DNA from: Tenericutes bacterium HGW-Tenericutes-5
Lineage (GTDB): Bacteria > Bacillota_I > Bacilli_A > Izemoplasmatales > Hujiaoplasmataceae
Direction of reading: 5' to 3'
NCBI GenBank assembly: GCA_002839125.1
Contig: PGXI01000016.1
Coordinates: 1 to 16,729, forward strand
Length of the DNA: 16,729 nucleotides
Shown here: in pieces, positions 7,779 through 15,306 of the stretch
Numbering within the stretch: the first letter of the stretch is position 1
How the letters are laid out: each line of letters opens with the position of its first letter
Notes under the pieces: generated by a model
Told to the model about the DNA's origin: nothing
Seen by the model: only the letters and a program-made list of their open reading frames with translations
The model's database searches: none
Program-made: the position numbers and the translations under genes

Positions 7779-8675
7779 ATTTTCGATATAGTCTTTAAAC
7801 TCTTGTGGCAAGTCTGATTCAAACTCTAGCCACTCTTTTGTTTTTGGATGAGTAAAACCAAGTGATTTAGCGTGCAAGTATTGACCAAAATCATTGGTTT
7901 TAGCGTTTCCATAAACAAAATCGTTAACTAGTGGATGATTGATGTATTGCATATGTACTCTGATTTGGTGAGTTCTACCGGTTTCGAGAATACATTTGAT
8001 TAGTGTAGAATCAGAAAAGGTTTCAATAACCTCAAAGTTAGTGACGGCATTTTTTCCATCTTTAGTTACCGTCATTTTTAAACGGTTAGATTTATCTCTA
8101 CCGATTGGAGCGTTAATTTTACCACGTTTATTAGCGATAACTCCTTCAACAATTGCTAGATATTCTCTTTTTGTTTGTTTGTCATGTAACTCTTTAGCTA
8201 AAATATCATGAGCTGTATTGTTTTTGGCTACCATCAAAAGTCCTGAGGTGTCTTTATCAATCCTGTGGATTATTCCTGGCCTTTTTTCGCCATTAATGTC
8301 TGATAGTGTATTTATATGATAAAGCAAACCATTAACCAAAGTATCTTGATAATGACCTGGAGCTGGATGAACAACCATCCCAGATGGTTTATTTACCACT
8401 AATACATCTTCATCTTCATAGATTATATCTAAATCCATTTTAACAGGAATTACATCGGTTTCACTAAAGTCTACTTCTCCTACTTCAATAAAGTCATCAA
8501 CTTTTACCTGATAACTTGCTTTAACTAGGTTTTGATTTACTTGTACTTTGCTTTCAGAGATAATTCTTTTGATAGTAGAACGACTAAATCCATCTAATTT
8601 TTCAGTGAGAAATCTATCAATTCTTTCAAGCTTATCAGAAGCATTAACAAGGTATTCAAAAATTGTGTCTTCCAT
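7758..8675 (-). CDS. RluD-family 23S rRNA pseudouridine synthase
   Basis: This 305-residue protein has the RluC/RluD layout. An S4 RNA-binding domain lies at about residues 14-70. The pseudouridine synthase domain follows, with the catalytic motif HRIDKDTSGLLMVAKN (nucleophile D140) and the conserved GRTHQIRVHMQYINHPLVND block near residues 233-252. The family isomerises uridines in 23S rRNA, but sequence alone does not settle which positions, so I give no gene symbol. Its ATG overlaps the lspA stop by one base (TAATG). An lspA-rluD-type pair is common in Firmicutes (lspA-ylyB in Bacillus). Its last codons form one arm of the shared terminator. Confidence 0.95.
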   Translation of the reverse strand: MEDTIFEYLVNASDKLERIDRFLTEKLDGFSRSTIKRIISESKVQVNQNLVKASYQVKVDDFIEVGEVDFSETDVIPVKMDLDIIYEDEDVLVVNKPSGMVVHPAPGHYQDTLVNGLLYHINTLSDINGEKRPGIIHRIDKDTSGLLMVAKNNTAHDILAKELHDKQTKREYLAIVEGVIANKRGKINAPIGRDKSNRLKMTVTKDGKNAVTNFEVIETFSDSTLIKCILETGRTHQIRVHMQYINHPLVNDFVYGNAKTNDFGQYLHAKSLGFTHPKTKEWLEFESDLPQEFKDYIENKRIKSQ

Positions 8676-9160
8676 TAGGATGCCACCCTTCTTTTTTCAA
8701 GAAAAAAGATATCGATGAAGAATAAGAAAATACCGACATTTAAAAACGTATCTGCAAAGTTAAAGATATATTGCCAAATACCTCTAAAATCAATAAAGTC
8801 AATTACTGCGTGATCTATTTGTACTGCTCTATCAATGGCGTTACCAATGCTTCCAGCGATAAGTAAAACTAAAGATAAGCGAAAGATAAATAATCGTTTG
8901 TCTTTAAAATCGCTTTTAATAAACATGTAGCCAAAGATAACAGTAGCTACTGTTGCAAAGATTAAAAACACCCAGAAATACTCTGAAGCAGTACCTTCTA
9001 AACCTCCGAATAATACTCCCGTATTTCTTGTATAGGTAATATGAAAGAAGTTGTTAATTACTGGAATTGTTTCGCCGATTTCAAGGGCAGTTGAAGCCCA
9101 TATTTTACTTACTTGATCAATTCCAATTAGTCCAAGCAATATAATAATCCATAAAGTCAT
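8675..9160 (-). CDS. lspA: Lipoprotein signal peptidase (signal peptidase II)
   Basis: LspA is a membrane aspartyl protease that removes signal peptides from diacylated prolipoproteins. The 161 residues hold four hydrophobic segments (about 2-14, 62-82, 92-109 and 132-152). All family motifs are visible: D15 in GIDQVSK, the YTRNTGVLFG segment around residue 43, GNAIDR with catalytic D110, and FNFADTFLNVG with catalytic D137. The Shine-Dalgarno AGGAG overlaps the TAG stop of the preceding small membrane gene. The 3' end overlaps the RluD-type gene by one base. Its presence implies the organism makes lipoproteins. Confidence 0.96.
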   Translation of the reverse strand: MTLWIIILLGLIGIDQVSKIWASTALEIGETIPVINNFFHITYTRNTGVLFGGLEGTASEYFWVFLIFATVATVIFGYMFIKSDFKDKRLFIFRLSLVLLIAGSIGNAIDRAVQIDHAVIDFIDFRGIWQYIFNFADTFLNVGIFLFFIDIFFLEKRRVAS

Positions 9161-9169
9161 AAAATTCTC

Positions 9170-9544
9170 CTATACCATCCACATTGGAATCAGGATGAGT
9201 TGAAATATTAATCCAATAATAACAAAAAAGATATTAATAACGATTTGTTGGTAGATGAAAAGTTTCCATACATCTACTTTGGATTCCGGTTTTTTTAGTT
9301 TCAAAGCTTTTAATGTTAAACGATGAAAAATATAGTTAAGCAAAAACATTACAATTATAATCAAAACAAGCCAAAAAGTCAACCAATAAAGGTAGACGGA
9401 AACGATTTGCGCAATTGCAATTAATAAAGGAATAGCAATAATTGTTGTATAAAAGAATGCTCCTAGATAAGCGCTGGATAATTCTTTTGAGGTATATTCG
9501 TTATTAAATTCTTTAACTAATTCTTTGTATTTTTTCATAATCAT
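9170..9544 (-). CDS. Uncharacterised small membrane protein, three predicted TM segments
   Basis: I do not recognise this 124-residue protein. A positively charged N-terminus is followed by hydrophobic segments at about residues 27-50, 52-73 and 96-119. A Lys-rich loop (residues 79-89) separates the second and third. By the positive-inside rule the N-terminus and this loop would be cytoplasmic and the C-terminus outside. There are no cysteines and no obvious catalytic motif. The start overlaps the protease gene's stop by four bases (ATGA), with GGGG five bases upstream; a second in-frame ATG lies two codons in. Its place between a membrane protease and lspA hints at an envelope role, but that is only context. 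Confidence 0.8.
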   Translation of the reverse strand: MIMKKYKELVKEFNNEYTSKELSSAYLGAFFYTTIIAIPLLIAIAQIVSVYLYWLTFWLVLIIIVMFLLNYIFHRLTLKALKLKKPESKVDVWKLFIYQQIVINIFFVIIGLIFQLILIPMWMV

Positions 9545-10593
9545 TCTAACCCCGCTAAGTAATCTAGTGCATCTTGGAAAGAAGCTACTGGAACCAACCA
9601 GCCCGTTGGATCAATTCCATGTTTCTCACATGCTCTTAAGGCTTCTAAATAATTATCATAGGTATAAGTTTCACTTAAGAAAGGAATAAAGAAAACATCA
9701 ACTTTATTTAGGTAAGCAGTAATGATTTTTTGTTCAACACCACCGATATATCCTACTGATCCATCATAATTAATAGTCCCTGTCCCAGCTATTTTAAGAC
9801 CCTTGGTAATATCTTCTTCAACCAACATGTTGTAGATTGCTAAAGTTTGCAAAAGTCCGCCACTTGGACCACCAATGTTAGATGACTGTTCTTGATATTT
9901 TGGGAATATAGTGTCTTTATTAACTAAATAATATAGTTTAAGAGTGATACCAAAAAGGTTTGTTTCTTCATCTTTAGTAAGTATTCTTGAATAAGTTTCC
10001 CCTTCAGAGTTCTTAAAGAAAAACTCGTAGCTAGAGGCATTTTGAGTGTTTGGACCGATTTGTGTATGATCATCAACCACTTGATCAGAGTCACCGATTA
10101 GATAGAGGAACTCATCACCGAATTCAATATCGTCATAATAGGAAAGATAAGTTGCTTTACCAAAGACCATTACTTTCTCATAGTAATCAATTATGATATC
10201 TTGATTTAAATCTTGCGCTTTTTGATAAGCAACAATAACTGCAGCATTCACGCTAGTTTCTTTGTCGAGGTAACTTATTTGATTGATTTCTTCATTCGTA
10301 TAATTTGCGTAGGTACCTCTGATTACGTTAGCGTAATTATAATCTGAGAAAGAACTAAGCATAAACTGGAAAAAAGTCGGCCGATTGATTGAAACAATAT
10401 AGGTCGATGAGATTGTTCCTGTTATTTCTTTATCTTGGTTATAATCAACTGAGATAATGCTTTCTACTTCAGTTATACCACCAGGTGTATCAACAAAATA
10501 AGCTATTGGGTAGAATAGGACAAAGAAGAAAAATAAGTAAGGAATAATTAAAGCTTTAATAATTGGGAGATAATGTTTCGTTAACTCTTTCAT
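9541..10593 (-). CDS. YlbL-like membrane-anchored Lon-family (S16) serine protease
   Basis: This 350-residue protein has one N-terminal transmembrane anchor (about residues 13-33) followed by DTPGG, and the rest is presumably extracytoplasmic. The C-terminal half is a Lon-type proteolytic domain. GGPSGG places the nucleophile at S244 and GGVEQKI the catalytic lysine at K289. Between them, DITKGLKIAGTGTI closely resembles the block I recall from Bacillus YlbL. There is no ATPase domain. YlbL-type proteins usually carry a PDZ domain; only a faint PDZ-like stretch (FGDEFLYLIGD, near residue 158) is visible, so the middle region is divergent. YlbL in Bacillus degrades the SOS cell-division inhibitor YneA; the substrate here is unknown. 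The start overlaps the deaminase stop as TAATG. Confidence 0.9.
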   Translation of the reverse strand: MKELTKHYLPIIKALIIPYLFFFFVLFYPIAYFVDTPGGITEVESIISVDYNQDKEITGTISSTYIVSINRPTFFQFMLSSFSDYNYANVIRGTYANYTNEEINQISYLDKETSVNAAVIVAYQKAQDLNQDIIIDYYEKVMVFGKATYLSYYDDIEFGDEFLYLIGDSDQVVDDHTQIGPNTQNASSYEFFFKNSEGETYSRILTKDEETNLFGITLKLYYLVNKDTIFPKYQEQSSNIGGPSGGLLQTLAIYNMLVEEDITKGLKIAGTGTINYDGSVGYIGGVEQKIITAYLNKVDVFFIPFLSETYTYDNYLEALRACEKHGIDPTGWLVPVASFQDALDYLAGLE

Positions 10594-11063
10594 TATTTTA
10601 TAATCCTTAAATTATAGTTTTCTAGTTTTCTAACTTTGATATTAGCGAGATTAAAAAGTCTTGCGGAAGCAATAAACACAGGATCATTAGGGTATTTATG
10701 TTCTAAATAAATGACTTCTTTGATTCCTGATTGGATTATTAGCTTAGCGCATTCGTTACAAGGGTATAGAGTAACATAAATTCTTGAACCAGCTAAATCC
10801 ACTGTCGAATTTAATATTGCATTTGGTTCAGCGTGAACGACATAGGCATATTTAGACTTTAGAAAGTCATCGTTTTTATCCCAAGGGAGGTCATCATCGC
10901 TGCAGCCAATTGGAAAACCATTGTAGCCGATTCCAACAATGCGGTTTTTCTCATTAACAATACAAGCGCCAACTTGAGAGCTATCATCTTTTGAACGCAT
11001 TGCGGAAAGGCTTGCTACTCCCATAAAATATTCATCCCAACCGATGTAGTCTGTTCTTTTCAT
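10593..11063 (-). CDS. dCMP deaminase (ComEB-like, zinc-dependent cytidine deaminase fold)
   Basis: This 156-residue protein has the zinc-binding signature of the family. HAEPNAIL provides H77 and the proton-shuttle E79, and PCNEC provides C102 and C105. The segment SSQVGACIVNEKNRIVGIGYNGFP is typical of dCMP deaminases such as ComEB. The probable reaction is dCMP to dUMP, feeding dTMP synthesis in the cytoplasm. A good Shine-Dalgarno GGAGG precedes the ATG, and msrA ends 21 bases upstream. Some relatives act on other cytosine substrates, so specificity is from family resemblance. Confidence 0.92.
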   Translation of the reverse strand: MKRTDYIGWDEYFMGVASLSAMRSKDDSSQVGACIVNEKNRIVGIGYNGFPIGCSDDDLPWDKNDDFLKSKYAYVVHAEPNAILNSTVDLAGSRIYVTLYPCNECAKLIIQSGIKEVIYLEHKYPNDPVFIASARLFNLANIKVRKLENYNLRIIK

Positions 11064-11084
11064 AGTTTACCTCCAGTGTTTATC

Positions 11085-11588
11085 TTATTTAAAAAATTCT
11101 TTATCTAATTCATCCACAAGGCTTAAATCAATGTGGCAATAGCCGCAAGGATTCTTGCGAAGATATTTTTGGTGATAGCTTTCAGCCGGGTAAAACTCGA
11201 CCGCTTTTTTTAATTCAGTTTTAATTTCCTTAGCATAATTGGCTTTTATTGCGGAAATATAGTTTTTGATAAATTCATGATCTTCTTCGGTAAAGTAAAA
11301 GATTGCTGTGCGGTATTGTCTACCAATATCATTACCTTGGCGGTTTAAAGTAGTAGGATCGATGATTTGAAAGAAATGATCAAGAATCCTTTTTAAACTT
11401 ACTTCAGTTTCTTCATATTCAATATAAACTGCTTCTGCATGATTAGAACCATTGCAGACTTGTTCATATGTAGGGTTAGGAAAATCTCCGTCAGTGTAAC
11501 CTACTTCGGTTTTCTTTACACCACTTACTTTATCATAATATGCTTGGACGCCCCAGAAGCATCCACCAGCTAAAATTATTTTTTTCAT
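11085..11588 (-). CDS. msrA: Peptide methionine-S-sulfoxide reductase
   Basis: MsrA reduces the S-epimer of methionine sulfoxide in proteins. The 167 residues begin with GGCFWG (catalytic C10) and carry the family blocks DPTTLNRQGNDIGRQYR (about 77-93) and the EFYPAESYHQKYL run (about 131-143). The tail NPCGYCHI supplies resolving cysteines C148 and C151, a CxxC pair. No MsrB domain is fused or adjacent. The ATG overlaps the tcdA stop by four bases (ATGA), indicating coupled translation. Regeneration would require a thioredoxin system; the small CGKC protein in this window is one candidate, with no direct evidence. Confidence 0.96.
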   Translation of the reverse strand: MKKIILAGGCFWGVQAYYDKVSGVKKTEVGYTDGDFPNPTYEQVCNGSNHAEAVYIEYEETEVSLKRILDHFFQIIDPTTLNRQGNDIGRQYRTAIFYFTEEDHEFIKNYISAIKANYAKEIKTELKKAVEFYPAESYHQKYLRKNPCGYCHIDLSLVDELDKEFFK

Positions 11589-12277
11589 TTTTCTTCTTCT
11601 CCTATCAAATTATTAATAACATGTGAAGCTATTATTAGTCCCGCTGCAGGTGGAACATATGCATTTGACCCAAGTATTGTTTTATCGATGACTTTTAAGG
11701 GTTGTTCTTCAGAATAAGCAACATCAATCGTTAAAGGATACCCAAGTGTTTTTAATTTGTATCTTAATGTCTTTGCTAGTGGACAAACTTTAGTTTGATT
11801 AAGTTTTGCGACTTTAATCATTTCCGGTTTGCTTTTATTTGCGAATCCGGCTGAGGTTATCAGTCTTAAGCGATTATCAAGGCAAAACTTAGCAATCGCA
11901 ACTTTTGCAGAAACATCATCGATACAGTCAATAACAAAGTCGTATGGTTTGTTTAAAATACTACTAATATTTTCTTCAGTAACTTTTAAATTTAGAGCTT
12001 CTATGCTAATCTTTGGATTGATATCGAGAGCCCTTTTTTTAAAGACATCTACCTTAAGTTCGCCAATAGTTGATTCTAAAGCCACTAGTTGGCGATTAAT
12101 ATTGGTAATATCAACAAAGTCATAATCGACTACTGTCATCTTCATTATACCACTTCTTGCGATAGCTTCAGCTGCGAATGAACCGACACCACCAAGTCCG
12201 AAGATAATAACTTGTTTTGAACTTAATTCAAGAAATTTGTCTTGACCAATTAAATTAATTAAACGATTAAATCTCAT
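11585..12277 (-). CDS. tcdA: tRNA threonylcarbamoyladenosine dehydratase (ThiF/E1-like)
   Basis: This E1-like enzyme activates t6A37 of tRNA with ATP and cyclises it to ct6A. The 230-residue protein has the nucleotide-binding motif GLGGVGS at residues 27-33, the acidic DYDFVDITNINRQ block (residues 51-63), and DCIDDVSAK downstream. The CPLAKTLRYKLK segment parallels the conserved DPLA region of TcdA/YrvM. It is slightly shorter than E. coli TcdA, at the C-terminus. It lacks the paired CxxC zinc sites of ThiF/MoeB, which favours TcdA. A short hairpin (12302-12319) precedes it, and a weak AGAAAGAAG ribosome binding site leads to the ATG. Confidence 0.93.
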   Translation of the reverse strand: MRFNRLINLIGQDKFLELSSKQVIIFGLGGVGSFAAEAIARSGIMKMTVVDYDFVDITNINRQLVALESTIGELKVDVFKKRALDINPKISIEALNLKVTEENISSILNKPYDFVIDCIDDVSAKVAIAKFCLDNRLRLITSAGFANKSKPEMIKVAKLNQTKVCPLAKTLRYKLKTLGYPLTIDVAYSEEQPLKVIDKTILGSNAYVPPAAGLIIASHVINNLIGEEEK

Positions 12278-12295
12278 AAATTTACTTCTTTCTAT

Positions 12296-12325
12296 AACAA
12301 AGGCTGCAAATACGCAGCCATTATT
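12296..12325 (-). terminator. GC-rich hairpin before tcdA, possible weak terminator
   Basis: A 6-bp perfect G/C-rich stem (12302-12307 with 12314-12319, GGCTGC/GCAGCC) can be extended by A-T pairs on either side of one mismatch. It includes the stop codon of the upstream small membrane gene. On the minus strand it is followed by TTTGTTAT, a poor U-tract. It may partly end transcription or set a processing or stability boundary, lowering expression of tcdA and the genes after it. No strong promoter follows it. Confidence 0.45.
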
Positions 12326-12761
12326 TTTTCTTTGTGTATTTAAGGTTAAAATATTTACGGCCTAAGCGCAGTAAAATATAGACGAATAAAACTAATAGTA
12401 TTACAAAGATATTTGGAATAAAATTTTGTGGTCCCCCAAGATAGTTGTAAAGAACAATTACTCCTAAAACTCCAAAAATCGATATCGTAACTAAATAGTA
12501 AAATTCAGAAATATAAGTAGCTTTTACATGTCTTTTCATTTTATCTCTTTTTAAGAGGATGATTGAAAGTCCAATTAAAGTGATTACTGTTGTAACGGCT
12601 AATAAGTAAAGCAGAAATATTTTAACGTCAAATGAGTATTCAATATTGAAAACAAAGGTGAAAACCAAGACCAAGGGGATGAAAAGAATCATTGTTGCAT
12701 AGAACAATATTGAGTTAATTTCAAACTTCGAATAGATTCTTGGTCGATTATTTTTTATCAT
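12321..12761 (-). CDS. Uncharacterised small membrane protein, four predicted TM segments
   Basis: I do not recognise this 146-residue protein. Hydrophobic segments lie at about residues 17-40, 47-70, 84-107 and 115-133. The central loop KRDKMKRHVK and a Lys-rich tail (YTKKK) would be cytoplasmic, giving an N-in, C-in topology. It has no cysteine or conserved catalytic motif that I can see. Its ATG overlaps the AI-2E permease stop by four bases (ATGA), so the two are made together. It could be an accessory subunit of the permease or unrelated. The hairpin before tcdA begins at its stop codon. Confidence 0.8.
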   Translation of the reverse strand: MIKNNRPRIYSKFEINSILFYATMILFIPLVLVFTFVFNIEYSFDVKIFLLYLLAVTTVITLIGLSIILLKRDKMKRHVKATYISEFYYLVTISIFGVLGVIVLYNYLGGPQNFIPNIFVILLVLFVYILLRLGRKYFNLKYTKKK

Positions 12762-13879
12762 GGAGCATTCGCCCCAGCAACATTATTCTTTAACTTCTCT
12801 TTTCGCAAATCACTGAAGAAACGGTATATTACTCTAATTGAAGCAGCCATTGGTGAAGCGAAAATTACCCCTAAAGCTCCAAATAAAGAACCAAAGAATA
12901 GAATTGATATGATGATAACGATCGGATGGATTGATAATTGATGTGACATGATAAGCGGTTGGAAGATATTACCTTCGAAGAACTGTAAGACAACGTTTAC
13001 CACTAAAACCAACAAAGGTCCTGGTCCTGATGTAGCAATAAAGGTATAGATAATCGGTGGAACAGCGGCTATAATCATCCCAAAATATGGAATGATATTA
13101 GTAACACCAACTAAGAAACCAAAGAAAAAGTAATATTTTAAACCGATTAGTTTGTATACAATTGTCGCAACTGCCCCTAAAACAACCATTAACATCAACT
13201 GGCCTCTAAGGTAAGCACCAACGGTTTGATTTAATCTTGAACCTAACTCAGCGGCATTTTTTTCGTGTTTTGCCGGAATTATTGATCTGATTCTTTCTGA
13301 AATTACTTCATAATCGTTCAAGTAAAGTATCAAGAGAATCGGTAGAAGTGCAAAAGCAGTTAAAAGCGGCAGTAATAATCCGCTTAATGACGCAATAAGA
13401 CTTGGAACGAATTGATCAATTGAGTCTTGAATAACATTGGTTTCATTAATATAACCAACTATTTGATCATATAAATCACCACCGAAGATGAACTCGTCTC
13501 GTAAGTCATTTGTGATATAGTCAACAATCGATGGAAAGTCATCAGCGAAGAAGTTCTTAATTTCATTGATGATTAATGGTGTTAGAAAATAAAACGCCAC
13601 AAAGATTAAACCAACGGTTAAGATAAAGACAATAGCTAGAGAAAATCCCCTTGGGCCAATTCCCTTTTTTTCTAAAAGCTTAATTAAAGGGAAAATGATC
13701 AGAGCACTAAAATAGGCCAGAGCAACCGGGATTATTACGGCTCTTATAGCACCTAAAATCCAACCCCAAAAATCATTGAACTGAATAGCTAAAAGAACTA
13801 TTCCGAAACCAAGAATAATTATCGCTAAATATTTTATGATACGATTTAATTGTTCATCTGATACTTTTGGCTTTTTCAA
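12758..13879 (-). CDS. AI-2E family transporter (YtvI/PerM-like permease)
   Basis: The protein is 373 residues from the chosen start and rich in transmembrane segments: two near the N-terminus (about residues 15-60), one near 70-90, and a cluster over the last two thirds. The pattern of a long extracytoplasmic loop, then GAYLRGQLMLM, then GVTNIIPYFGMIIAAVPP is diagnostic of the AI-2E/PerM family. Members are thought to export diverse small solutes; some are Na+/H+ antiporters, and the substrate cannot be read here. The start is inferred as TTG at 13879, not the GTG at 13891: AAGGATGTGA (13888-13897) matches the anti-SD in nine of ten positions and lies eight bases before the TTG, while the GTG lies inside it. 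Confidence 0.9.
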   Translation of the reverse strand: MKKPKVSDEQLNRIIKYLAIIILGFGIVLLAIQFNDFWGWILGAIRAVIIPVALAYFSALIIFPLIKLLEKKGIGPRGFSLAIVFILTVGLIFVAFYFLTPLIINEIKNFFADDFPSIVDYITNDLRDEFIFGGDLYDQIVGYINETNVIQDSIDQFVPSLIASLSGLLLPLLTAFALLPILLILYLNDYEVISERIRSIIPAKHEKNAAELGSRLNQTVGAYLRGQLMLMVVLGAVATIVYKLIGLKYYFFFGFLVGVTNIIPYFGMIIAAVPPIIYTFIATSGPGPLLVLVVNVVLQFFEGNIFQPLIMSHQLSIHPIVIIISILFFGSLFGALGVIFASPMAASIRVIYRFFSDLRKEKLKNNVAGANAP

Positions 13880-13887
13880 AGTGAAAA

Positions 13888-13897
13888 TCACATCCTT
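13888..13897 (-). promoter_or_regulatory. Ribosome binding site that sets a TTG start for the AI-2E permease
   Basis: AAGGATGTGA on the minus strand differs in one base from the full anti-SD complement AAGGAGGTGA. It swallows the upstream GTG candidate and includes an out-of-frame ATG-TGA start-stop. The next in-frame initiation codon is TTG at 13877-13879. Confidence 0.6.
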
Positions 13898-13906
13898 AAT
13901 GAGATA

Positions 13907-13915
13907 ATTATATCA
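13907..13915 (-). promoter_or_regulatory. Extended -10 promoter for the AI-2E permease operon
   Basis: On the minus strand TGATATAAT gives a perfect TATAAT (13907-13912) with the TG extension. The -35 position, at about 13930-13935 inside the hisS terminator loop, is poor (ATTTAT), which an extended -10 can offset. Transcription would start near 13900, leaving a leader of roughly 20 bases. It probably drives the run down to the RluD-type gene. Confidence 0.65.
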
Positions 13916-13921
13916 CAAAGA

Positions 13922-13941
13922 AAACCTAAATAAATAGGTTT
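13922..13941 (-). terminator. Probable intrinsic terminator after hisS
   Basis: A 7-bp perfect stem AAACCTA/TAGGTTT (13922-13928 and 13935-13941) with a 6-base loop starts about 12 bases after the hisS stop. On the minus strand it continues into a T-rich stretch (TTTTCTTT). The stem is short and has only two G-C pairs, so termination may be partial, with readthrough into the permease operon. Confidence 0.55.
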
Positions 13942-13952
13942 ACTTGTATTAT

Positions 13953-15260
13953 TTAACAACCATCACAACTTCCGCAGCCGCCGCTGCAAGATCTGTTGGT
14001 TAGACCATTGACTAGATATTGGTAAAGATTATCAATATCAACTTCTACTTGTTCTTTAGTTTCAGTTGATTTAACGTTGATAGTGCGTTTCTTAGCTTCT
14101 TCTTCACCATAGATTAAATAGTATTTAGGATTAAGCCTATCTGCTTGTTTAAATTGTTGTTTAAGATTTTTGTTAAAGAAGTCATAATCAATGATGATTC
14201 CACCGTGACGAAGGTCATTGATTATCTTTAAAGCTTCAGTTTGGTAGATATCACCAATTGAAAGAAAATAACAATGGATAAAATCTTTGCTTTCCTCTTT
14301 ATTAATTGCTTCAAGCGCTAATAACAGTCTTTCAATACCAAATGCAAAACCAACTGCTGGAAGATCTGGACCTTCTAGAGATTTATAGAGATTGTTATAA
14401 CGACCACCGCCAACAAGCGTTGATTGTGAACCTAGTGTTTCTAAGTCTGATGTTATTTCAAAAACTGTATGCGTGTAATAGTCTAAACCTCTAACTAAAT
14501 TCTTATTAATTGTGTAGTCAAGGTCGAGTTCTTCTAAAGCCATAATAACGTGATCAAAATGCATTTTTGCTTCATCTGATAAATAATCAAGTGGTTTAGG
14601 TGCGTTTATTAAAACTGGATTGTCCATATCAACTTTGCAGTCAAGAACCCGTAAAGGATTTTCTTCATATCGACGATTACAATCATTGCATAAGTGTTTG
14701 ATATTTGGTTTTAAGTATTCTCTTAAGGCTTCCATATATTTTTGTTTTGATTCTTGATCACCTAAAGAGTTAATTTGAATTTTTATATCATTAATTTTTA
14801 ATGCTTTTAAAAATGTAGCAGCGAAATTGATAATTTCCGCATCAGCTAGAGGTGAATCAGTACCGATAATTTCGGCACCAAATTGGTGAAATTGTCTTTG
14901 ACGACCCTTTTGTGGTCTTTCATATCGAAACATCGGTCCATAGTAGTAAAGCTTTAAGGGTAGATTTTCTTCAGTATAAAGCTTATTTTCTATTACCGAT
15001 CTTACAACACTTGCAGTCCCTTCGGGACGAAGTGTATTCATGCGTTTTCCACGGTCTTCAAAGTCATAGGTTTCTTTTTTAACGATATCGGTAGTTTCAC
15101 CTACTGAGCGATGGAAAAGCTCGGAAGCTTCAAATATCGGAGTTCTAATCTCTTTAAAGTTAAAGAGTTTAGAGACGTTGCGCATCACTTCTTCTAAATC
15201 TTGCCATTTATTAATTTCTGAAGGTAGAATGTCTTGAGTACCTTTTATTTTGTTTATCAT
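13953..15260 (-). CDS. hisS: Histidyl-tRNA synthetase with cysteine-rich C-terminal tail
   Basis: HisRS charges tRNA-His. From the ATG at 15260 the protein is 435 residues and opens with the family start KIKGTQDILP. Class II motif 2 is seen at YGPMFRYERPQKGRQRQFHQ, and the histidine-specific motifs at LVRGLDYYTHTVFE and VGGGRYNN. A C-terminal anticodon-binding domain follows. I chose this ATG because AGAGGT lies eight bases upstream and family homology starts there; in-frame codons up to a GTG at 15308 run through a terminator-like hairpin. The last 12 residues are SCSGGCGSCDGC, with cysteines at 425, 429, 432 and 435, which is not part of the normal HisRS fold. Transcription seems to depend on readthrough from acpP. 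Confidence 0.95.
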   Translation of the reverse strand: MINKIKGTQDILPSEINKWQDLEEVMRNVSKLFNFKEIRTPIFEASELFHRSVGETTDIVKKETYDFEDRGKRMNTLRPEGTASVVRSVIENKLYTEENLPLKLYYYGPMFRYERPQKGRQRQFHQFGAEIIGTDSPLADAEIINFAATFLKALKINDIKIQINSLGDQESKQKYMEALREYLKPNIKHLCNDCNRRYEENPLRVLDCKVDMDNPVLINAPKPLDYLSDEAKMHFDHVIMALEELDLDYTINKNLVRGLDYYTHTVFEITSDLETLGSQSTLVGGGRYNNLYKSLEGPDLPAVGFAFGIERLLLALEAINKEESKDFIHCYFLSIGDIYQTEALKIINDLRHGGIIIDYDFFNKNLKQQFKQADRLNPKYYLIYGEEEAKKRTINVKSTETKEQVEVDIDNLYQYLVNGLTNRSCSGGCGSCDGC

Positions 15261-15284
15261 TTTCTCGACCTCTCTTTTTAAAAA

Positions 15285-15306
15285 GTCGCCCTTAATAAAG
15301 GACGAC
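15285..15306 (-). terminator. Terminator or attenuator hairpin between acpP and hisS
   Basis: A 9-bp stem (15285-15293 with 15298-15306, containing one G-U pair in the minus-strand RNA) closes a 4-base loop. On the minus strand five T residues follow (complement of 15280-15284). This is a textbook intrinsic terminator shape for acpP. It ends only about 20 bases before the hisS ATG and overlaps no visible promoter, so hisS must be reached by readthrough or by conditional antitermination. Confidence 0.7.

Noticed and set aside
13888..13893. ATG-TGA start-stop element before the AI-2E permease as a regulatory uORF
   Set aside because: It lies inside the Shine-Dalgarno sequence with no ribosome binding site of its own, so it is most likely coincidental.
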